This document shows positions 27,515 through 35,035 of a stretch of 35,254 nucleotides of DNA, piece after piece; within the stretch, counting starts at the first letter, position 1, and each line of letters starts with the position of its first letter. The DNA is from Candidatus Agathobaculum merdipullorum (GTDB lineage: Bacteria > Bacillota > Clostridia > Oscillospirales > Butyricicoccaceae). Below the pieces are notes generated by a model that saw only the letters and a program-made list of their open reading frames with translations, made no database searches and was not told where the DNA came from. The stretch is from assembly GCA_019115185.1 (NCBI GenBank), contig DXDZ01000083.1, positions 1 through 35,254 of the forward strand, written 5' to 3'. A program made the translations under genes and the position numbers.

Positions 27515-27542
27515 TTGCAAAAAAACGTTTCATGCATATAAT
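27515..27542 (+). promoter_or_regulatory. lacI-family gene promoter with operator in the spacer
   Basis: TTGCAA, 16-bp spacer containing AAACGTTTCATG, TATAAT. Confidence 0.65.
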
Positions 27543-27611
27543 GAAATCATGTTCATGAACTCGCGTGAAATGTACGTGATTCGTTTCACACAAACAAAGG
27601 CGGTGATGCAG

Positions 27612-28604
27612 ATGAGACGGGGTTCCGCTCCGACAATGAAAGATGTGGCCCGCGAAGCGGGCGTGGCGCTGGGGACGGTATCCAAGGTGTTCAATAACGG
27701 CTCAGTGGGCGAGGAGTATCGCCAGCGGGTGCTGGAGGCGGCCAAGCGTCTGGGCTATCAGGTCAATAGCTACGCGCGGGGCTTAAAAACCAACCGAACC
27801 TATGCGGTGGCTGTGGTGCTGCCCAACATTATCAATCCCTTTTTCTCTGTTCTGGCGCAGAACCTGTGTCAGGCGCTGACCAAGAGAGGGTACCGCATGT
27901 TTTTGTCCATCACCGACTTCGACCCGGCGGCGGAGCAGCGCTACATTCACATGGCCCAGCAGAATCAGGTGGATGGAATCATCGGGCTGACCTATAACCC
28001 CAACCTGCAGGTGGCGGACAAGATCCCCTTTGTCAGCTTTGACCGCTATGTAAGTCCCAACGTGCCATGTGTGGCCTCGGACAACTTCGGCGGCGGGCAT
28101 CTGGCAGCGAAAAAGCTGGTGGAGATGGGCTGCGAACGGCTGCTGTTTCTGCGCATCGGCTCCACCGTGGCCGGGGAGTCGGACAAACGGCGGGACGGAT
28201 TTGAGTCCTTCTGCCGGGGAGCAGGCGTGGAACACGACACGCTCTACCTGTGTGACAGCGACGGATATGAACCTTTTCGGGCGTTCTTGCAGGCCCATAT
28301 CCATCAGGGACGGCTGGACTACGACGGTATTTTCTGCTGTACCGATGCGTTGACGTTGGAGATTCAAAAAATGCTTTCCGAACTGGGTATCCGGGCCCCG
28401 GAAGATGTGCAGCTCATTGGCTTTGACGGCACGGCCATCCATATGGGCCGCACGCCTGAGTGCTCCACCATTGTTCAGCCCATCCCCCTTCTGGCCGAGA
28501 CCTGCGTGGACATCCTTTTAAAAGAAGACAAAAGCGATCTGCCCAGTCTTATCTGTCTGCCGGTGAGCTATGCGCCCGGTGGGACGACCCAAGATCCGAT
28601 ATAA
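27612..28604 (+). CDS. LacI family transcriptional regulator
   Basis: TMKDVAREAGVALGTVSKVFNNGSVGEEYRQRVLEAAKRLGYQVNSYARGLKT HTH and periplasmic-binding-like domain. Start 27606 or 27612. Confidence 0.95.
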   Translation: MRRGSAPTMKDVAREAGVALGTVSKVFNNGSVGEEYRQRVLEAAKRLGYQVNSYARGLKTNRTYAVAVVLPNIINPFFSVLAQNLCQALTKRGYRMFLSITDFDPAAEQRYIHMAQQNQVDGIIGLTYNPNLQVADKIPFVSFDRYVSPNVPCVASDNFGGGHLAAKKLVEMGCERLLFLRIGSTVAGESDKRRDGFESFCRGAGVEHDTLYLCDSDGYEPFRAFLQAHIHQGRLDYDGIFCCTDALTLEIQKMLSELGIRAPEDVQLIGFDGTAIHMGRTPECSTIVQPIPLLAETCVDILLKEDKSDLPSLICLPVSYAPGGTTQDPI

Positions 28605-28628
28605 GCGAACACAAATGGAGGTTGGCAT

Positions 28629-29357
28629 ATGGCCAGTAGATATCTCAAATGGAAACACCGGGATGTACAGCCCGAGCAGGCGGTGGAATTGACGCCCCGG
28701 CAGAAGTGGGCGAACTGGTGGGATTATCATAAGTGGTACGTCCTTCTGGGGGTAGCATTGCTTGCTCTGGCGATTTATCTCGGGAGCAAAGCTCTGGGAG
28801 CCGGGCAGGTTTTACCCGACTATCAGGTGGCCTATGTGGGCTCTACCGCCCTGCCGGAAGAGACCGCCACCGCTCTGGAGTCCGCTTTGGCGGACTTGGG
28901 AGTTGATTGCAACGGCGACGGTCAGGTAGTGGTCTGCGTAAACCAGCATGTGATAGGAGACAGCTCCGGTCAGGGGGCTGTATACAACTATGCGATCAGC
29001 ACCAAGCTGATGGGCGATCTGAACGCCTGCTACAGCTACTTTTTCCTTCTGGAGGACCCGGTGGCTTTTCAGGAGCGCTATCAGATCCTGCGCCGTCTGG
29101 ACGGCAGCCTCCCGGATGAGACAGCATCAAGCGATGACAGCTGCTCGCTCTCATGGTCCCAGTGTCCGGTCCTCCGAGAGCTGCCCTTGGGTGAATATAC
29201 AGAAAATGTCTTGGGACAGGAGATCCGCGGAGACAGTCAGGAGCTGCTCAGTTCTCTTTCTGTGGCTCGCCGGGGCTTCTGGACAGAAGAGACTTGTTCC
29301 TATCCCAACGAATGCGACGCACTTTGGGATGCAATCACAAGGGGGAGTAACCAGTGA
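28629..29357 (+). CDS. Hypothetical single-TM protein
   Basis: 242 aa; TM WYVLLGVALLALAIYLGSKALG; RBS tggaggttggcat. Confidence 0.75.
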   Translation: MASRYLKWKHRDVQPEQAVELTPRQKWANWWDYHKWYVLLGVALLALAIYLGSKALGAGQVLPDYQVAYVGSTALPEETATALESALADLGVDCNGDGQVVVCVNQHVIGDSSGQGAVYNYAISTKLMGDLNACYSYFFLLEDPVAFQERYQILRRLDGSLPDETASSDDSCSLSWSQCPVLRELPLGEYTENVLGQEIRGDSQELLSSLSVARRGFWTEETCSYPNECDALWDAITRGSNQ

Positions 29358-29947
29358 AACGGTGGAAATACGCGGCAGCACTGCTGATGACAGGTCTGCT
29401 GATGCTGAGTGGATGCGGTCAGTACCCTGAGCAGGCTGCCGACGGAACGCCGTGGGACCCCAATTGGACCATGCTGGGGTCCGTGCTGGGGGCGGAGGAG
29501 CCGGGAAACGGTTTTTCCCTGCTGGACAATTATTCGGTTCTCACCGGGGAGGATATCTACTATGCTGCTTGGGCAGCCGGGGAAACCACCGACTATACCA
29601 ACGAGGACGGCGAGGATGTGCAGGTCTACGACGCCCAGATTTATCTACTGGCGGCGGGATACGCTGACGAGGCCCAAGCCCAGCAAAATCAGGAGGAATG
29701 GATTGCCCGGCAGCAGGAGACCTATACAGTGACCGATTCTTGGAGCGAGACCCGCAACGGTCAGGAATATACTCTGCTGGCCTATGAATGCGGCTCGGAA
29801 ACCAACCCCTATCACCGGGGCGTGTCGGCCTTTACCGTCTACGGCACTTACGCAGTCAGCGCCGAGCTTGCCTGTCGGGAGAGTTTTACCGGACAGGAAC
29901 GGGAGATCCTGCTCCAGTTCTTAGACGGCTGCCATTACAGTTCGTGA
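29354..29947 (+). CDS. Hypothetical lipoprotein
   Basis: Signal peptide/lipobox MKRWKYAAALLMTGLLMLSGCGQ; GTG start with 4-nt overlap (GTGA) with the preceding gene. Confidence 0.78.
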   Translation: MKRWKYAAALLMTGLLMLSGCGQYPEQAADGTPWDPNWTMLGSVLGAEEPGNGFSLLDNYSVLTGEDIYYAAWAAGETTDYTNEDGEDVQVYDAQIYLLAAGYADEAQAQQNQEEWIARQQETYTVTDSWSETRNGQEYTLLAYECGSETNPYHRGVSAFTVYGTYAVSAELACRESFTGQEREILLQFLDGCHYSS

Positions 29948-29965
29948 ACGAAAGGAAGAAGTATT

Positions 29966-30751
29966 GTGGGTTTATTTGTTCATGAGGATGCGCACTATGA
30001 TCCTGATGTGCGGCAGGTGGGATTCAACCGCTATAAGCAGCTGCTCTCCCTGCACGCTTCCTCTTGGATCAAGCTCAATCTGCTCACGGTGGCAGGCGCG
30101 CTTCCTCTGGCAGCAGGTATTGGATACGCCATCCTGTCCAGCAGTATTCTGGTCCTCATCCCCCTGTCTATTCTGGGCGGAATGATCTGGGGGCCCTTCC
30201 TTGCGGGGCTCTACGACGGCATCCTCCGGGGATTGCGGGATGCACCGGAGTCTTGGTGGGCGGCCTGGCGGAAAAGCTGGCGTCAGAATGGACGGGAAAG
30301 CCTGCTCCCGGGCGCTGTCCTCGGTCTGCTGGTGGGAATGTACGCCTTCATGGCAGCCCTCTTCTGGTGGTCCCCAGCTCCTCAAACGCCGGGCACCATT
30401 GCCCTGTATCTGTTCTCCGGCGCCCTGTTTCTCCTGCTTAATACCCTCTGCTGGCCCCAACTGGTCCTGTTCCGCCAGACTGCCCTGAACCGGATGCGGA
30501 ACATTATCCTGTTTACGGCAAAATATTTCTGGCGGATGGCGGGAGTAACCCTTTTGCAGTTGGTTTACATCCTGATCTATGTGCTTCTGGCCCCCTGGGC
30601 CCTGCTTTTGGTCCCCTTTCTGGGATTGTGGTACATCACCTTTTTATCGCAGCTTCTCATTTATGAGCAGATGAATGAGGAACTTGGTATCGAAGAAAAG
30701 TTCCGAGCTTCTCACGCCGAATCGCTCGCCAATTCCAAGACGTTTTCCTGA
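29966..30751 (+). CDS. YesL/DUF624-like multi-TM membrane protein
   Basis: GTG start after aaaggaag; LASSWIKLNLLTVAGALP-type N-terminus, several hydrophobic helices; context with LplB/YtcP. Confidence 0.65.
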   Translation: MGLFVHEDAHYDPDVRQVGFNRYKQLLSLHASSWIKLNLLTVAGALPLAAGIGYAILSSSILVLIPLSILGGMIWGPFLAGLYDGILRGLRDAPESWWAAWRKSWRQNGRESLLPGAVLGLLVGMYAFMAALFWWSPAPQTPGTIALYLFSGALFLLLNTLCWPQLVLFRQTALNRMRNIILFTAKYFWRMAGVTLLQLVYILIYVLLAPWALLLVPFLGLWYITFLSQLLIYEQMNEELGIEEKFRASHAESLANSKTFS

Positions 30752-30777
30752 AAAAGCTCAGAACTATGCATACACAG

Positions 30778-30818
30778 GTAACCCCCATAGGTACACAGTG
30801 TGAACCTATGGGGGTTAC
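30778..30818. terminator. Bidirectional terminator at the right end of the sugar locus
   Basis: GTAACCCCCATAGGT...ACCTATGGGGGTTAC, perfect 15-bp stem. Confidence 0.85.
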
Positions 30819-30851
30819 TCTTTGCACGTTCTTTGGATTGACTAAAATTTC

Positions 30852-31676
30852 TTATGCCGTAAACAGCTGCGCCCAATACGCTGTGCCGCCCGACACCGTA
30901 TAGCCTACGCCGATGGTCGTAAAGCTCTCATTGAGGATATTCGCGCGGTGGCCGGAAGAGTTCATCCACGCCTGCACCACCTGCTGCGGCGTAGACTGAC
31001 CATACGCAATGTTTTCGCCCGAACGGGTGTAGGATACGCCCGCCTCGGTCAGTGCGGTCGAGAAGGAAGAGCCGTTCGGCCGCGTATGCGAGAAGGACTG
31101 CACGGTTTCCGCTGCGCGCACCTGCGCTGCCTGCTGCACACGGCTATCCACCTTGAGTGCGGACAAGCCGTATTTTGCGCGCTCGGCGTTGACCAGCGCC
31201 ACGACCTGCGACGCATAATCACCCTGCGACGAATCGCCGTCCTCCTCCGGGGTCTGCTCCGGGGTCTGCTCGGGACGGTTGTCATCCGGCTGCTGCGGTG
31301 TGTTGTCCGGCATTTCTTCCGGCTGCTCGGTATCCGGGGTCTGCTCCGGTGTTTCCTCCGGCTGCTCGATATCCGGGGTCTGCTCCGGTGATTCCTCCGG
31401 CTCCTCGGTATCCGGGGTCTGCCCCGGTGTTTCCTCCGGCTGCTCGGTATCCGGGGTCTGCTCCGGCGTTTCCTCCGGCTGATTTCCCGGGAATTGGCCG
31501 CAGATCAGCGCGAAATACTTTTCCAGCAGATGCTGCCGGAACCCGGATTCATACACATAAGTATAGATACTGGCTGGACGCTTGGCGGCTTCCTGCGGCA
31601 GATTTGCCGCGCCCGCCGCTGCGGTGGTCGTCATCACTGCCGCCAACGCCAGCGGTACCATTTTCTTCAGCTGCAT
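30852..31676 (-). CDS. CAP-domain (SCP/PR-1, YkwD-like) secreted protein with acidic Pro-rich repeats
   Basis: C-terminus VVALVNAERAKYGLSALKVDSRVQQAAQVRAAETVQSFSHTRPNGSSF...AWMNSSGHRANILNESFTTIGVGY; signal peptide; repeats (Q/E)PEETPEQTPDTE. Confidence 0.93.
   Translation of the reverse strand: MQLKKMVPLALAAVMTTTAAAGAANLPQEAAKRPASIYTYVYESGFRQHLLEKYFALICGQFPGNQPEETPEQTPDTEQPEETPGQTPDTEEPEESPEQTPDIEQPEETPEQTPDTEQPEEMPDNTPQQPDDNRPEQTPEQTPEEDGDSSQGDYASQVVALVNAERAKYGLSALKVDSRVQQAAQVRAAETVQSFSHTRPNGSSFSTALTEAGVSYTRSGENIAYGQSTPQQVVQAWMNSSGHRANILNESFTTIGVGYTVSGGTAYWAQLFTA
31333..31482 (-). repeat. 39-bp in-frame tandem repeat, ~3.8 copies
   Basis: Unit tccggggtctgctccggtgtttcctccggctgctcggta beginning at 31333, 31372, 31411 and 31450. 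Confidence 0.9.
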
Positions 31677-31800
31677 GATATGCTACCTCCTTGGTGTTTC
31701 CTTGCTGTTTCTGGTGCCCTTTGCACCATGTACCAGAGTATAGCGTGCTTTGTAACCGTTTTGCAATGGAAATGCTTGCAGCAAGCCCCTAAATACAGCA

Positions 31801-31836
31801 AAAACCGACCGAAAAAGGAATTTTCCGGTCGGTTTT
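31801..31836 (-). terminator. Terminator downstream of the GH18 fragment
   Basis: AAAACCGACCG...CGGTCGGTTTT. Confidence 0.8.
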
Positions 31837-31843
31837 CCGTCTT

Positions 31844-32300
31844 TTATGCCAGTTTTTCGATATCGTATAGCTGATTGAGCACCAGCCAGAGCTGCGGGAA
31901 ATACCGCATGATGTTCCACACGCTCACGCCGCGCAGCCGATATTCCCCGGCAAGCGCCAGCTTGGCCTGAATGGAGCGCGCGTCCTCAAACCAGACCTCG
32001 TGCTCGGCACGCTCGCGCCAGTAATTGTAGTGCGGCGACTGCGCCTCCGCGTCGAATCGAATGGGCGCGCCCACCTGCACCGCCTGCTCGACCGCCTGCA
32101 CGTTGCCCAGACTGCGCGCTCGGCTCTGGCCCTTGATATAAGGCAGCGTCCAGTCATAGCCGTAGTTGGGGATGCCCATGAAAATCTTTTCCGGCGGAAT
32201 CTGCGACACCGCAAAGCGCACCACCTGCTCCACCTTGTTGATGGGCGCCACCGCCATCGGCTCGGACAGGGCATAGCCCCATTCATAAGGGTAAAAATGA
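31844..32300 (-). pseudogene. C-terminal fragment of a GH18 (YaaH-type cell-wall/spore) glycosidase, N-terminus missing
   Basis: YEWGYALSEPMAVAPINKVEQVVRFAVSQIPPEKIFMGIPNYGYDWTLPYIKG...GVSVWNIMRYFPQLWLVL is the GH18 C-terminal half; homology-like sequence stops at ~32295 where composition becomes AT-rich. Confidence 0.75.
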
Positions 32301-32409
32301 TATATATTCAAACTATGAAAATTTTTCTCAAGAAATAGATGTAGACACCAATGCAAAACAAATATGTGCTATAATACAAATAACCTATTGGTGGAATATG
32401 GAGGCATTT

Positions 32410-33252
32410 ATGAACGAGAACCGTTGGGCAAATCCAAATAGTTTTTCATTGGTATTACGCTGTACAAAAATGCAATATGCACGTTCTTTTTTTAAAAATG
32501 GTCAGATAAAATTCAGCACACCAGAGTCATGGGTAAAATATGAAGAAGAATACGGAGATGGAAGAGGGGATCGTCTCGAAGGAACCATAGCAACATTTAA
32601 TATTTGGGACATCGAAAATTCACTTCCCATACTGAAAAAGTATAGCCATTACACTGATCTTTTTTCTGTTCCGATTGGGAATAGAATTTACTTAAAAAGA
32701 AAACGCGACATGCAATTACCTTGCTTTTGTTTATACTACCTAAAAAACAGCATGTTTCCATGTCCAGAAAAAACGGGTATCCAAGAGTTGAAAACATCTA
32801 TACCGTATTCTTATTTTCGAGACTTTGCTGATAATTTGTCCCCTGAAGAAGTTAAAAAGCTGCCCGAAGATGAGAAGCCTGTTATTATTGTTATCGAAAA
32901 TTATCCTGAGTTTAAGCAACGTTTGACTCGTAAGCTCTTGGAAATAGGTTTACATAAAGATGAAATCATAGAAGCAGAAGTTCATTATTGCGATTTTAAC
33001 AAATATGGAGAATTTGGCTATTGGGATTTTTGTCAAAATAGCCCCATGGAGTTGGCAATAAAGAATATTCGGTTTCAAAATCAAAGTGAAGGACGTTTTA
33101 TTATCAATACAGACAATCAACACATTTTACAATTATTAAGCGGCCCAATTGAAATTGGACCTTTAGATGATATATGCACCGTGTGTGACCGCTATTTGCA
33201 CGATGGTATGGATATCGTTGCGAAAGTTAACATAGAACAAGCAAACAAATGA
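32410..33252 (+). CDS. Hypothetical accessory protein (weakly DUF2971-like N-terminal pattern)
   Basis: ATG 32410 with tatggaggcattt RBS, TATAAT at 32370; 280 aa; KMQYARSFFKNGQIKFSTPESWVKYEEEYGDGRGDRLEGTIA; AT-rich relative to host genes. Confidence 0.75.
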   Translation: MNENRWANPNSFSLVLRCTKMQYARSFFKNGQIKFSTPESWVKYEEEYGDGRGDRLEGTIATFNIWDIENSLPILKKYSHYTDLFSVPIGNRIYLKRKRDMQLPCFCLYYLKNSMFPCPEKTGIQELKTSIPYSYFRDFADNLSPEEVKKLPEDEKPVIIVIENYPEFKQRLTRKLLEIGLHKDEIIEAEVHYCDFNKYGEFGYWDFCQNSPMELAIKNIRFQNQSEGRFIINTDNQHILQLLSGPIEIGPLDDICTVCDRYLHDGMDIVAKVNIEQANK

Positions 33253-33314
33253 AATATTTTGCTGGTCTTCTAACTTTCGCGCATTTTATTTCTCATTATA
33301 TTTTGTTCTGGATG

Positions 33315-33370
33315 AAAGCCCCGACCGAGAGGTCGGGGCTTTCCCGTGTCCAAATTGAACACCGTTATTT
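33315..33370. repeat. Left copy of ~55-bp direct repeat containing a bidirectional terminator
   Basis: AAAGCCCCGACC-gaga-GGTCGGGGCTTTCCCGTGTCCAAATTGAACACCGTTATTT; matches 34981-35035 except loop and one base. Confidence 0.95.
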
Positions 33371-34320
33371 CATTCTATTGCCTGTATATTCTCCGGACTT
33401 ACTCCACTATCACCACTTACGTCCTTATCAGAAACAGGCTTCGACACACTCGTTACTACTTGCGTGTCGTCCCGCGATTTCATCGCAGGAACTCCATACT
33501 GGACAAAGACAACCGACAGCAGTAAGGCCAATGTACAAACATTGAAATAGAACACATATGGTAGCCGTTTTCGCACTCGATTCAATGCGCAACACCTATG
33601 CTCGCAAGTACAGTCAAGGCTTTTACAGCGCGCATAAATTGGTTTCTCAATGATTTTCGATACGATGTACAGCAGCAAAAAAATCGTGTTGAAAATGATG
33701 AAGCCACATATGCAGCAAGCAATCACGAACTTATACACTCGCGTTTCACTAATGCTGCTCATCGCACCACTGAGGAAAGTCATGCCGCCCATGAATGCCA
33801 AAATGACTGCTGCAAAGACACTTAAAATCGCCAGTATATCGGTTTGTGCCTTATTTACCTTTTTACGGGCTTTCTCCGCATCCTTCTTAGCATGCTCCAG
33901 CTTGCTCTGCGCATCTCCGATTTTGGCGTATAAATCCTGCAGCCTATTTTCTTGACTGCGCTGCTCATTGATGCGAGCCATCTCTAAATTGATATGATCG
34001 CATAATTTATAAATCGGCCAATATATTTTGCTATGTTCTCCCTGACCGTCACTAATATATTTATTTTCTATATACGCGCTCAATGTATTGAGATTTACAG
34101 TTAAAAATTCGGAAACGCCTTGATCTGCATCCGAGGAATCCATAATCTCTTGCAACAATGGATGGAGAACAGAGTATCGATGACGAAAGCCACCATCATA
34201 TATGTCGACAAATCGATGTGTTAGTTCTTCGCATTTTTCGTCATCTATCGCTTCGTTTGATAACTCCCTCAATAACGCGATCAATTTTGTTTCACGCGCT
34301 CTTGTCTGTTCAGATAACAT
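33370..34320 (-). CDS. Coiled-coil protein with three predicted TM helices and a Cys-rich loop; candidate effector
   Basis: Coiled coil SKLEHAKKDAEKARKKVNKAQ; TMs ILAILSVFAAVILAFMGGMTF, VYKFVIACCICGFIIFNTIFLLLYIV, YVFYFNVCTLALLLSVVFV; ATG overlaps upstream TGA (TGATG). Confidence 0.8.
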   Translation of the reverse strand: MLSEQTRARETKLIALLRELSNEAIDDEKCEELTHRFVDIYDGGFRHRYSVLHPLLQEIMDSSDADQGVSEFLTVNLNTLSAYIENKYISDGQGEHSKIYWPIYKLCDHINLEMARINEQRSQENRLQDLYAKIGDAQSKLEHAKKDAEKARKKVNKAQTDILAILSVFAAVILAFMGGMTFLSGAMSSISETRVYKFVIACCICGFIIFNTIFLLLYIVSKIIEKPIYARCKSLDCTCEHRCCALNRVRKRLPYVFYFNVCTLALLLSVVFVQYGVPAMKSRDDTQVVTSVSKPVSDKDVSGDSGVSPENIQAIE

Positions 34321-34757
34321 CACTGGCACTCCATCTGCTCAATTAAGCTAAAAGGAATTTCCTGTTTGATGCCTCCCTGTTCAACATATACCTGATGCCA
34401 CGGTTTTCCTCGCTCATGCGTCTTGCTGACCAGTCGGCTGACCGAATAATTCAGGTATTCGGCGAGCGATGCATCCAAAACTTCTGCGTCCGATTCTGTA
34501 ATCCCTATTTGGCTGCTATCATACCGCCTGTCGATATCCATGCCGCCGTAAGCACAATAGTCATAATACACTTCCGGAACGACTGGGCCAAACTGCCAAG
34601 CATAAATCTTATCATCAAACAATTTCTTACCCGTACGCTTGCGATACTCGATCCAAGCAAAATAAAGCAACTTTTGCAGTTTTAGATTGCTAACCGGTCT
34701 TTCTTCAACCGAGCACTTGTTGATGATATATTGAGCAACTTGTTTTGCCAAATACAT
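34320..34757 (-). CDS. Panacea domain (DUF4065, SocA/GepA-like) protein; putative antitoxin
   Basis: YLAKQVAQYIINKC...VSNLKLQKLLYFAWIEYRKRTGKKLFDDKIYAWQFGPVVPEVYYDY is the DUF4065 signature; start 34757 with ggaggtgagcgt RBS. Confidence 0.92.
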   Translation of the reverse strand: MYLAKQVAQYIINKCSVEERPVSNLKLQKLLYFAWIEYRKRTGKKLFDDKIYAWQFGPVVPEVYYDYCAYGGMDIDRRYDSSQIGITESDAEVLDASLAEYLNYSVSRLVSKTHERGKPWHQVYVEQGGIKQEIPFSLIEQMECQ

Positions 34758-34794
34758 ACGCTCACCTCCTTTCACCATTATTTTATCACGAATA

Positions 34795-34824
34795 CCGTAA
34801 AATTCAATAACTTTCCGTAAAATT
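34795..34824 (-). promoter_or_regulatory. Duplicated 11-bp operator-like repeat at the Panacea promoter
   Basis: CCGTAAAATTC at 34795-34805 and 34814-34824; on the minus strand one copy overlaps -35 TTGAAT (16 bp before TAAAAT). Confidence 0.6.
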
Positions 34825-34907
34825 CTCCACAGCTTATACACAGGCTCACCTCATGTTTGTTCACAACCTATTACCGCAATCTATTTGGAAATGTTATGCT
34901 TATCCAC
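34822..34907 (+). other. Cluster of DnaA-box-like 9-mers
   Basis: TTCTCCACA (34822), TTATACACA (34833), TTGTTCACA (34857), TTATCCACA (34899), all in the same orientation. Confidence 0.6.
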
Positions 34908-34980
34908 AACGGATTTTTCCTTCACCAACACTGCTATTTATGCTCAAGTTTACCCTTGAATGATCAAACATGCACAAATT

Positions 34981-35035
34981 AAGCCCCGACCATCCGGTCG
35001 GGGCTTTCTCGTGTCCAAATTGAACACCGTTATTT
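34981..35035. repeat. Right copy of ~55-bp direct repeat/terminator
   Basis: AAGCCCCGACC-atcc-GGTCGGGGCTTTCTCGTGTCCAAATTGAACACCGTTATTT. Confidence 0.95.

Noticed and set aside
31279-31482. Repeat-rich plus-strand ORF (SSGCSVSGVCSGV)
   Set aside because: Antisense translation of the CAP-protein minisatellite.
31333-31482. Possible CRISPR-like array
   Set aside because: Repeats are contiguous and in frame, with no unique spacers and no cas genes.
32300-34990. Transposon or prophage explanation for the AT-rich insertion
   Set aside because: No transposase, integrase or phage structural gene and no terminal inverted repeats seen within the window; only direct repeats around the Panacea module.
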